Shown here piece by piece: positions 27,787 through 35,590 of a DNA stretch of 64,000 bases (positions within the stretch are counted from its first letter, which is position 1; each line of letters begins with the position of its first letter). A model generated the notes under the pieces. The model was given only the letters and a program-made list of their open reading frames with translations. It was not told the DNA's origin and did not search any database. A program made the position numbers and the translations under genes. The DNA is taken from contig CALXRL010000074.1 in assembly GCA_944390735.1 (NCBI GenBank), positions 62,001-126,000 on the forward strand, in the 5' to 3' direction. The DNA comes from an uncultured Victivallales bacterium. Its GTDB lineage: Bacteria > Verrucomicrobiota > Lentisphaeria > Victivallales > UBA1829.

Positions 27787-28947
27787 ATGGCGGAGCACGC
27801 GGAAACCGGAGTGGAAGAGGAGATCCCGTCGCTGACGGAGCGTCTGACGGAGATCGGATGGGGACATCGGGTCAAGGTCGCCTGTTCCGCGTGCGGGCAG
27901 AAACTGGATATGACGGAGATTGCTCCGTTTGCCGCGGTCTGCTGTCCGAACTGTTCCGCGCGGGTGGTGCGGCCCGTCTATTTCGGAGACTATGTGCTGG
28001 AGGACACGGGGAGGAGGCGGGATCGCCTGACCACGGTCTTCCGTGCTTACGATTCCAAGCTCGGGCGGTATGTGTCGCTGAAGATTCTGAATCCGGAGTA
28101 TTCGGCATCGGCGGGAGCGCGGTCGCGTTTCACGCGGATTGCGCGTCTGCTGGCCGCGGTCAATCATCCGGCGATTCTATCCATTTACAACTGCGGGGAG
28201 CTGTACGGACTGGCTTACATTGTGTCGCAATATGCGGAGTATGGGACGTTGCCGGAGTTCCTGGCGCTTCAGAAGGAGCCGCTGCCGACGGAAATGGTGC
28301 TGGGGTGGTGCTGTGATCTGGCCTCGGGTTTGCAGAAGGCGTCCGCGTCGGGGCTCTCCCACGGGGAGATTGAGCCGGCCAATCTGCTGGTGGATTCCGG
28401 ACAGCGGATCCGCCTGACCGGATTCGGACTCGCCGAGCTTATGCGGGAAGCCGGTTTTCAGGGAAGTCGAGTGTATGCGGCTCCGGAAAAAAACACGGAG
28501 GGAATGATCCATGAGAAGAGCGATGTGTACAGTCTGGGTGTTCTTCTCTGCCGTCTGCTGGCGGGGCGGGAGCCGTCGGGTCCGGGCGTCGGGAAGCGGG
28601 AGACGCCGGGGATTCTGTCGAAGATCGGCCGGAGAGCGGGACGGGAGGTGGCGGAGCTCGTCGGACGGATGCTGAGCGCTTCTCCGGAAGAGCGGCCTGA
28701 TTTCCCCGGAATTCTGGAGACCCTTTCCCCCGTTCTCGCCGGACTGGAACAGGAACGCAGAACCCGGAAACAGAAAATCAGTTCCAGACTGCAATATCAC
28801 GGAAATGGAGCGGGAACTTCCCCCGGAAAGAACGGAACTTTTTCCGGGGGAGGACAAAGAGGACGGCGATTCCGTCTGGCGCTCCTTCTTTCGGCCGTCG
28901 CCGTCGTGGCGGCCGCGGCGCTTCTGCTGCTGATTCGGAGAGGATAA
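27787..28947 (+). CDS. Zinc-ribbon membrane pseudokinase
   Basis: The 386-residue protein copies the layout of the active kinase at 15060-17579: a zinc ribbon (C33, C36, C53, C56), a protein-kinase fold (about 66-330) and a final membrane helix (about 360-383). The fold is clear, for example KSDVYSLGVLLCRLLAG and the subdomain II Lys99 in YVSLKIL. The catalytic apparatus is broken, however. The HRDIKPDN loop reads HGEIEPAN (H192, G193, E194), replacing the catalytic Asp with Glu and the loop Lys with Glu. The DFG/DLG Asp is replaced by Gly212 (TGFGLA), removing the main magnesium ligand. The glycine loop is absent (EDTGRRRDRLTTV). It should therefore bind partners or ligand rather than phosphorylate. 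It is flanked by an MBL hydrolase and a degenerate hybrid histidine kinase. Confidence 0.85.
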   Translation: MAEHAETGVEEEIPSLTERLTEIGWGHRVKVACSACGQKLDMTEIAPFAAVCCPNCSARVVRPVYFGDYVLEDTGRRRDRLTTVFRAYDSKLGRYVSLKILNPEYSASAGARSRFTRIARLLAAVNHPAILSIYNCGELYGLAYIVSQYAEYGTLPEFLALQKEPLPTEMVLGWCCDLASGLQKASASGLSHGEIEPANLLVDSGQRIRLTGFGLAELMREAGFQGSRVYAAPEKNTEGMIHEKSDVYSLGVLLCRLLAGREPSGPGVGKRETPGILSKIGRRAGREVAELVGRMLSASPEERPDFPGILETLSPVLAGLEQERRTRKQKISSRLQYHGNGAGTSPGKNGTFSGGGQRGRRFRLALLLSAVAVVAAAALLLLIRRG

Positions 28948-28962
28948 CTACGGAGGATTCCA

Positions 28963-31395
28963 ATGAAACTTCAGGCGAAATTAATGTTGATCATCGGGGG
29001 AGCCGCGGTGGCGGCCGCGCTCCTGACTCTGATTCTGACGGGAGTCCGGATCCGTGCGATTTCCGACGGATTCGCGGAGAGTTCCAGGCGGATGACAGGC
29101 GAATCCATGAGACGGGAGGCCTATTCCGCCGTATTTGCGGAAGGGGCGCATCTGGATTCCCTGTTCAACGGGATGTTTCTCCGGCTGCACATGCTTTATC
29201 TGGAGCTGAATCACCGTTCCTCATCGGCGGTTCCGGGGGAGGCGGAGTTCCGGAGTTCTCTGGAACGGCTGATCTTCATCACGCCGGAAAAGGATTCCAT
29301 GGCGCTGCTGCCGTCCGAGGCGGATCTGGCGGTCGCGTTCGGGGAGCGGAACGGGAAAGCGGTTCGTCTGGTGTTTTCGCCGGACCGCGCTCTTGCCTCC
29401 CAGTTTGTGTTTCCGGAGGAGCTGCTGAATTTTCAAAGAACCCAGCGGCAGAACATCGGGGCGGTGATTGTTCCGCGCAAGGCGGATGGAACGCTCTGGG
29501 CCGCGCTCAATTTCATGGATCGCGGGGGCGGGTTTGTGATCGCGTTCCGCCTTCGTGCGGAAAAACTTCTGAAACGCACGGGGACCCGCAGCGGCGATTC
29601 CTTCTCCATGCTGACGCACGGCAATACGGCGATTGCGGTTGCGGAGAACCTTTCGATGAATGTGAAGATCACCTCTTCGATGAAGAAGGCGATGGTGGAT
29701 CTGGCGGCGCGTCTGGTGCCGCTGCAGAACAGCCGGGTCTCCGAGCTGGAGATGCTGGAGAATCCCGGGACGGCGGGGATGGATCCGCGCTGGGAGGCGG
29801 CCGCCGTCACGCTGAAAACCTACTCCATTCCGGCGCGGGGACTTCGGTTTGTGTCCGCGTTTCCGTATTATGCCGGGGAGGAGAGGGGGAGTTCCCCGGC
29901 TGAAAGCGAATTCTCCGGAAGACAGCTGATTCCGTTTTTCTTCATCATTCTGGCGGGAGTCCTGGTGTTTTTCCCGCCGCTGATTCTGGTGGTGCGGAAG
30001 CTGTCGGAGGCGCTGGGCGGAATGCTGAATTTCGCCAACGGCGCGGGGAAGGGGGAAGGATCGTCCGAAACGCTGCGGGAGGGATTTTCCGTGGAGTTTA
30101 TGGAGCTTTCCGGTGCGCTGAATCATCTTCGCGACAAGATCGGCGGTATGCAGATCCGCCTGAAAAAGAGTCATGAGCGGGAGGTGCTTGCACGGCGCGA
30201 CGCGGAGGCGTCGAACCGTTTGAAATCGGCCCTGCTCAATGACATGGTCTGTGAACTGAAGGAGCCGCTGAATCTGATTATCGGATTTTCCGGTCTGCTT
30301 CTGCGGAAACTGAAAGGACAGGAGGAGGCGGTCGTGCCGCTGACGAAGATCCATGAGGAGGCACGTTCGGTCAACCGCATGATCTCTTCCATGGGGGAGC
30401 TTTCCAAACTGGATCACACGGAGGTGGAGCCCTCCTATTCGGAATTTGACATGGCAGGGGTGGTGACCGAGGTGACGGATTCCTGCGTTCCGCTCTCTTC
30501 CGAGCGTCATGTGGCTCTGGAGGTGCACTGTTCGGAGATGCCGGAACGGATCGTTTCGGACCGCCGGATCATGCTTCATGTTCTGAAGCTGGCGGCATCG
30601 ACGCTTCTGGAGTTTGCGCCTCCCAGAACCAAGGTCAAATGGATCTGTGCGAAGAGGGACCGCTCCATTTCGTTTCTGTTCAGCGATGCGAAGACCTCGT
30701 CCCCCTGTTCGGTGGCCGATGTCTACCGGGAGCACCGGATGTCCCCGGGAAGCTCTTCGCGTTCGTATCCCGGCTACGGTTCCGCGATTCTGAATCTGAC
30801 GGTGCTGGAGGCGGAGGCCGCGCTGATCGGCGCCCAGGTGGCGGTGCGCCGGGAGGATTCCGCCGATACCGTGATCGAAATTTCCATTCTGAAAAGCGAA
30901 CAGGACCTGCTGGATTCCGGAATCCAGGGCGGAGGAGAGGATCGCGGAGAGGAGCTCGACCGTTCCAGAACCTCGTTCTCGGATCAGCCGGGCGTATCCG
31001 GAAGCTCCCGCCGGATTTACCGGAAGGAGGGACGGCCTCTGGAGGTCCTGATCGCCGAGCGCTCCGAGTCGGGCGCCACCATGCTCTCGATGATGCTGGA
31101 GAACGAGAACTGTTCCATCGTCTGTGTGAAATCCGCCGAAGAGTGCCTTGCCTCGCTGAAGGAGAGACATTTTGATATTCTTCTGCTGGACCTGAATCTT
31201 CAGCGCGCGTTCTGCACCGATCTGATTTCGACGATCCGGAAGGAGATTCAGCATACGCTGGTGGTGATTGCCATGACGACGGGCCTGACGGAAGCCGAAC
31301 TGGCGGCAATCATGGAGTCCGGGGTCGATCAGTGTCTTCTGAAGCCGATCGGGGAAGAGGATCTGCTCTCCGCGATCCGGAAATTCCTCTCCTGA
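28963..31395 (+). CDS. Degenerate hybrid histidine kinase with receiver domain
   Basis: The 810-residue protein has a membrane helix at 7-27, a sensor region outside the membrane, a second helix (about 322-345), then HAMP-like, DHp-like and ATPase-like regions and a C-terminal receiver. In the DHp helix the phospho-acceptor position reads NDMVCELKEPLN, so Cys430 replaces the His of the usual MSHELRTPLN. The ATPase part has lost its N-box Asn (Thr547, in LAASTLLEF) and the glycines of the DxGxG motif (D575-A-K-T). The receiver (about 692-810) keeps the phosphorylation Asp743 (LLLDLN), Thr772 and Lys794, but has Glu699 in place of an acidic pair. It may sense a signal and receive phosphate from another kinase. 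It follows the pseudokinase by 15 bases. Confidence 0.82.
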   Translation: MKLQAKLMLIIGGAAVAAALLTLILTGVRIRAISDGFAESSRRMTGESMRREAYSAVFAEGAHLDSLFNGMFLRLHMLYLELNHRSSSAVPGEAEFRSSLERLIFITPEKDSMALLPSEADLAVAFGERNGKAVRLVFSPDRALASQFVFPEELLNFQRTQRQNIGAVIVPRKADGTLWAALNFMDRGGGFVIAFRLRAEKLLKRTGTRSGDSFSMLTHGNTAIAVAENLSMNVKITSSMKKAMVDLAARLVPLQNSRVSELEMLENPGTAGMDPRWEAAAVTLKTYSIPARGLRFVSAFPYYAGEERGSSPAESEFSGRQLIPFFFIILAGVLVFFPPLILVVRKLSEALGGMLNFANGAGKGEGSSETLREGFSVEFMELSGALNHLRDKIGGMQIRLKKSHEREVLARRDAEASNRLKSALLNDMVCELKEPLNLIIGFSGLLLRKLKGQEEAVVPLTKIHEEARSVNRMISSMGELSKLDHTEVEPSYSEFDMAGVVTEVTDSCVPLSSERHVALEVHCSEMPERIVSDRRIMLHVLKLAASTLLEFAPPRTKVKWICAKRDRSISFLFSDAKTSSPCSVADVYREHRMSPGSSSRSYPGYGSAILNLTVLEAEAALIGAQVAVRREDSADTVIEISILKSEQDLLDSGIQGGGEDRGEELDRSRTSFSDQPGVSGSSRRIYRKEGRPLEVLIAERSESGATMLSMMLENENCSIVCVKSAEECLASLKERHFDILLLDLNLQRAFCTDLISTIRKEIQHTLVVIAMTTGLTEAELAAIMESGVDQCLLKPIGEEDLLSAIRKFLS

Positions 31396-31415
31396 AACGC
31401 GGCAGGAGGAGGACG

Positions 31416-31853
31416 ATGTCCGGGGAACGGAGGAGAGGCGGGAGCCGGAGGAAGTACATTCTTCTGGGACTTTTTGTGTTTCTGACCGCGCCGCTGCTTC
31501 TGCTGGCGCAGTCGAAATACAAAGGGAGGCCGTACTATTCGAAGAAGTCGCCGCAGGTTCTGCGGCACTATCTTCAGATGACGCTGGATGTCTACTGCGA
31601 CCGGGTGCGTCTGGGAGGGGAGTATCCGGAGTATTCCGTTCTTCTGATCCGCGAATTTCTTGCCCGCGGCAACAAGCTTTCCGCAGAAACGTGGCTGCGG
31701 TACGGTGTGCTGGAGTGCCGCAATCCCGCCCTGGCGGATCTGTATGCGAAGCTGGTGACGCGCGGTGTGCTTTCCGTGCCGCATCCGCAATCGTTTGCCC
31801 GGTTCCTCCGGGCGGAAGCGGAGAGGTTCCGACATGATGACGCAAAACATTGA
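31416..31853 (+). CDS. Small single-pass membrane protein of unknown function
   Basis: The 145-residue protein has an Arg-rich N-terminus (GERRRGGSRRK), one membrane helix (about 17-34, YILLGLFVFLTAPLLLLA) and an external part of about 110 residues. That part is mostly helical, with SPQVLRHYLQMTLDVYCDRVRL and EYSVLLIREFLARGNKL. No known family is recognised. A very good AGGAGGA ribosome site precedes the ATG. It starts 20 bases after the hybrid kinase and its end overlaps the next gene by 20 bases, so it is likely an accessory of either product. Confidence 0.8.
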   Translation: MSGERRRGGSRRKYILLGLFVFLTAPLLLLAQSKYKGRPYYSKKSPQVLRHYLQMTLDVYCDRVRLGGEYPEYSVLLIREFLARGNKLSAETWLRYGVLECRNPALADLYAKLVTRGVLSVPHPQSFARFLRAEAERFRHDDAKH

Positions 31854-33324
31854 ATTCCCCGGAAGGATTCTCCGGGAGAGTCTTCCGGTGACACTGGCCG
31901 CGGGCCTGATTCTGCTTCTCCGGATGCTTTACAGCGACGGCGGCGCGATTCATCCGGAAGCGTATTCCTTTCTCCGCGTCTACACCGAGGGGCGGCCGTT
32001 CTGGGCGACTCTCTACAATCCGGCGTTCAACGACTGGATCATGTACCAGCCGAGGGAGCTGAGTTACTTTGTCGATTCTCTGGATGCCCGGTTCATCGCC
32101 TGGTGCATTCATTCCGGCGTGGTTCATTTTTATCCGCTGAGCAATCTTCTTCTGGGCTGCGGGACGGTGTTTCTCCAGCAGTACGGGGCGCGAAGCTGTT
32201 TTCCGCATCTTGACGGACGGCTGATTACGGCGGTCTCCCTGATCTATGCCCTGTTTCCGGTGACCTCCGTGACCTATTACCGGTCGGCGAAACCGCTGAC
32301 GGCTTTTTTTCTGACGGCCTCCTGTTTTCTGATTCTGACATTGTATCGGCGTCTGTACGATGGCGGACGATGGCGCATGTCACTGTTTCTGCTCTCGATT
32401 TCGCTGTTTCTTCTGATGATGGCGGATCGTCAGGGAGCGTTTTTCACGGCGGTGTTTGCCGCGTTCTGCGGTCTGGTGCTGGCATGTTCCTCGCGTTCCG
32501 CGTATATCCGGCATCCGGAGGTGCTGGCGCGGACGGCGCTGATTTCATGGGGAATTGTGCTGTTCGGAACGGGATACAATCTGTTTCTTTCCCCGTATCT
32601 GGTCTATCGCCTGAACGGATACGTTCCCGACTTTGATTATCAGTATACGGAGAGCGGAGCGGTGTTCGCGTTTTCGGGGGGACTGGAGTTTGTGTTTTCC
32701 AATCTCGGCCGTTTTTTCTGCGGATTCGGAGGAGGCGCGGGGATGGTGGTCGGGATCGCGGTCATGCTGCTGCTTGCCGCCGCGCTGGCATCGCGTGTCC
32801 GGTGGCGGAACGGGGGAGGCGGCGTGCTGGCCGATCAGCGTCTTTCGGCTCTTCTGGTGTTTCTGTACGCGGGAGCCGCTCTGACGGCGTGCGCCAATGT
32901 GATGGTCGTGAAGTGTCCGCCGATCCTTGTGGAGCGGGATCTTCTGAACGGCTCCTATGCCACTCCCATGACGGCGCTGATGGTGGTGTTCCTGCTTCAG
33001 GCAATGAATCTGACAAGGGGAAAGCGACTCTGGCGGACCCTCTGGATGCTTCTTCTGAGTGCGGCCCTGCTCTGCCAGCTGGAGCAGTACTGCCCGTGGA
33101 ACGGAGAGGTTCCGCGGGCTCTGAAATCGACCTTTGACACCGCGTACGGACCCGAGGTCCGTGCAATGAAACATCTTCTGGCGGACCCGTCGGCGGAGTT
33201 CCGTCGTTTTCCGCTCATGTTCCGCAACGAACTTCTGCTGCGGCAGATGCGCGGACTGCCCGCTTTCGAAGATGAGAGCCGGGTCTATTACTATCTCCGG
33301 CTCTATCGGGGAAAGCGGATCTGA
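31834..33324 (+). CDS. Polytopic membrane protein of unknown function
   Basis: A 496-residue integral membrane protein with about ten hydrophobic helices, for example LPVTLAAGLILLLRMLY near the N-terminus and GMVVGIAVMLLLAAALASRV in the middle. An early external loop holds YSFLRVYTEGRPFWATLYNPAFNDWI, and the C-terminal 100 residues are soluble. The general look recalls GT-C glycosyltransferases or O-antigen polymerase/ligase-like proteins, but I see no diagnostic motif (no early DD/DE pair of GT-C). Two adjacent ATGs (31834, 31837) start the gene. It ends the operon and converges with the PDZ protein 13 bases away, with no terminator between them. Confidence 0.75.
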   Translation: MMTQNIEFPGRILRESLPVTLAAGLILLLRMLYSDGGAIHPEAYSFLRVYTEGRPFWATLYNPAFNDWIMYQPRELSYFVDSLDARFIAWCIHSGVVHFYPLSNLLLGCGTVFLQQYGARSCFPHLDGRLITAVSLIYALFPVTSVTYYRSAKPLTAFFLTASCFLILTLYRRLYDGGRWRMSLFLLSISLFLLMMADRQGAFFTAVFAAFCGLVLACSSRSAYIRHPEVLARTALISWGIVLFGTGYNLFLSPYLVYRLNGYVPDFDYQYTESGAVFAFSGGLEFVFSNLGRFFCGFGGGAGMVVGIAVMLLLAAALASRVRWRNGGGGVLADQRLSALLVFLYAGAALTACANVMVVKCPPILVERDLLNGSYATPMTALMVVFLLQAMNLTRGKRLWRTLWMLLLSAALLCQLEQYCPWNGEVPRALKSTFDTAYGPEVRAMKHLLADPSAEFRRFPLMFRNELLLRQMRGLPAFEDESRVYYYLRLYRGKRI

Positions 33325-33337
33325 AGGGAGGGATCCT

Positions 33338-35569
33338 TCAGTTTCCGTTGTCGAGTTTGATGGTGACGATTCGGGTGACGGCGAGCCGGCGCACGCCGAG
33401 CCGCAGTTCCTTCTGTCCGGCGGTCTCCTTCTTGAACTCGTTCAGGTTGGAGACGGTTTTCCCGTTAACGCTGAGGATGAGTTCATACGGTTTGATTCCC
33501 GCGACGGCGGCTCTTCCGCCGGGACGCACTTTGGCCACCAGAATTCCGCCTTCCGGCGCTTTCATCTGGAAGTAGTTGCGCACTTCGTAGGTCAGGTCGC
33601 AGACGGTGAGTCCGAGCGGTTCGTCGGTGAATTTTTCCGTGGTGTCGAAGCTCGGAGGGGCCGCGGAGATGGTGAGATCGTACTCCTGGAATTTCCCGTC
33701 GCGGACCACTCCCAGACGGATTCCGGTTCCCAGTCCGATCCGGCCGAGCATTTCATTGAAATCGTTCCGGGTGCTTCCCCACGGAGCGGGAATTTCATTG
33801 TAGTACTGCTGGGGGATTTCGTCATACCTTGCCCAGGGGAAGCGGTCGATGCGGTTTGTGCGGAAAAGTCCGCCTTCGAGCCGTTCGGGTTTCACGGCGC
33901 CCTTCGGAGTGATCGAGATGAGAATGTCACCCTCCTTGAGTCCCAGTCCGGCGGCGGGGGAGCCGGGGTAGACGGAGAGAATCAGCAGTCCGTATTTGCC
34001 GTCGGCGGTGAGTTCCGCGGCGTTTTTGGCGCGTGCGAGAGCGGGGTCCAGCTTCTGGAATTCAATGCCGAGCCATGCGATCTGCTCCTCGCCTTTGCGC
34101 GGAACGTTGGAGCGGTCGAAGTCCTTCATCTGGGCGCTCAGAAGATCCCCCGAAACCGGATATTTGATGCCGCCGGACTGTTTGATCCTGCGCCGTTCCA
34201 GAAGCAGAGAGAGAAGTTCTCCATCCGTTTTGAACACGAGCATGTTGGAACGGCTGGTGAAGGGCGGCACCTGGAAGCCGCGGAAGCCGGTCAGCAGAAG
34301 ACGGAGTTCGTCGGTGAGCACGTCGAGGTCGAGGTTCCGGCCGAGTGTTTTCAGCTGGACGATGTAGACGTCGGTCCCGAATTCGCGGGCGAGCGGTTTG
34401 TCGTAGATCCGGATGCCTTTGCCCGGAAGCGGTTTTTCCGGAATGGCGGTCAGCGCACCGAAATGGCGGAACGTCCCCACAAAACGGGCCGGAACGGTTT
34501 TCCCGTCGACGGTGAGAAAGATGCCGGAAAGACGCGCGGTTTCCGCAGGCGTGAGATTCGCCGCGATCAGAACGCGTCCGTCGCAAAGTTTGATTCCGAA
34601 CGCATCAATTTCGTTGCGCATTTTCCCGCGCCGGTAGCGGAGAGTGCCGGACGCCTGTTTCACCGGTTTGAGCCGGAGCCGGACCGCATAGACATTCTCC
34701 TTGAGCATGGTCCGGAAGGCGGCAAGATGATTTTCGAATTCCGTGGCGGAAAGCTCCTTCCATTTCAGCGGATTGAGTTCGCGTTCGGAGCCGAGGGGAA
34801 GCGTGTTTTTCATGGAGAGTCCCAGAAGCTCTCCGTCGCCGTTGACGATCAGGGAGTTCGGCGGCATGGTCACATACTCTTTGCCGGAAGCGAGATTCCG
34901 GACGATTCCCGTGTTGGAATACGGCCGCACGGATGCGATGCGCGTTCCGCCCTCCTCCACCCGGAAGAAGGCGAATTTGCGCTCCTTTTCCTTCTCCTTC
35001 CGGAAGGTCAGCGGAACGATCCCCGCGACCGGTTTCCCGGTCTGGAGACGGACGCTCCGGTGCTCCGGATAGTAGGCGACGATTCTGGCGGGATACCGTT
35101 TCCCCTGGAAGACCACGTCAATGGATTTGACCCAGTCGGGCATGGCGGTGATATCCGAGGAGAGGAACTCCGTTGCGGAGAGCGCGTAGCCCGGCACCCG
35201 GAACGGCCGCTGATCGGCAAGAATGAGTTCCGGGTTCTCGTTGTGCATTCTGCCGCAGGCGGGACAGGGATATCCGACGGCGATCTCCGTGCGGTCCGCG
35301 TTCTCATCCGGGCGGAAGAAGTATTCGATGTCCACCAGCGACCGGTCAAACCGGTTCAGCAGTTTGCCGTTCAGACGGCTCAGTTCGGCGGAGGTGGGGG
35401 CGTTTTGCCGGTCCGTCTGCGCTCCGGCGGATGCCGGGGCGGGCGCGGCGGGGATCGGGGATGATCCGGACCCTGAGGTCGCGGTCTTGGCGGAAATCGT
35501 TCCCGGAGCGGCGGAAAGAGCGCCGGCGGAGACCAGAAGGGTGAATGCCAGAAGTTGTGTTCGATTCAT
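33338..35569 (-). CDS. Exported PDZ protein with tandem degenerate trypsin-like domains
   Basis: The 743-residue protein has a signal peptide (cleavage near GALSAAP), a Ser/Pro/Ala-rich linker, and a lone CPACG zinc-finger-like motif. Two segments follow (about 110-260 and 290-440) that mimic the trypsin-like fold of HtrA: SIDVVFQGKRYPARIVAYYPEHRSV and GIFLTVDGKTVPARFVGTFRHFGAL align with the HtrA strand 'l.DGR.fpA.iiG.D...DlAlLk'. In both, the catalytic His and Asp positions are lost and no GNSGGP motif exists. Two PDZ domains follow (about 505-650, LILSVYPGSPAAGLGLKEGDIL; and 670-743, KVRPGGRAAVAGIKPYELIL). It lies 21 bases downstream of the active HtrA. It is best read as a pseudoprotease or scaffold. 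Confidence 0.78.
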   Translation of the reverse strand: MNRTQLLAFTLLVSAGALSAAPGTISAKTATSGSGSSPIPAAPAPASAGAQTDRQNAPTSAELSRLNGKLLNRFDRSLVDIEYFFRPDENADRTEIAVGYPCPACGRMHNENPELILADQRPFRVPGYALSATEFLSSDITAMPDWVKSIDVVFQGKRYPARIVAYYPEHRSVRLQTGKPVAGIVPLTFRKEKEKERKFAFFRVEEGGTRIASVRPYSNTGIVRNLASGKEYVTMPPNSLIVNGDGELLGLSMKNTLPLGSERELNPLKWKELSATEFENHLAAFRTMLKENVYAVRLRLKPVKQASGTLRYRRGKMRNEIDAFGIKLCDGRVLIAANLTPAETARLSGIFLTVDGKTVPARFVGTFRHFGALTAIPEKPLPGKGIRIYDKPLAREFGTDVYIVQLKTLGRNLDLDVLTDELRLLLTGFRGFQVPPFTSRSNMLVFKTDGELLSLLLERRRIKQSGGIKYPVSGDLLSAQMKDFDRSNVPRKGEEQIAWLGIEFQKLDPALARAKNAAELTADGKYGLLILSVYPGSPAAGLGLKEGDILISITPKGAVKPERLEGGLFRTNRIDRFPWARYDEIPQQYYNEIPAPWGSTRNDFNEMLGRIGLGTGIRLGVVRDGKFQEYDLTISAAPPSFDTTEKFTDEPLGLTVCDLTYEVRNYFQMKAPEGGILVAKVRPGGRAAVAGIKPYELILSVNGKTVSNLNEFKKETAGQKELRLGVRRLAVTRIVTIKLDNGN

Positions 35570-35590
35570 CTTGAGACTCCGTTGGTTGAG

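Noticed and set aside
30241..30300. First reading as an active histidine kinase because of the PLNLIIGF motif
   Set aside because: The His is replaced by Cys and the ATP-binding motifs are absent, so an active kinase is not supported.
29221..32208. A 995-residue minus-strand frame over the hybrid kinase
   Set aside because: It is antisense to three well-supported genes, has no ribosome site, and its product is His/Arg-rich with no domains.
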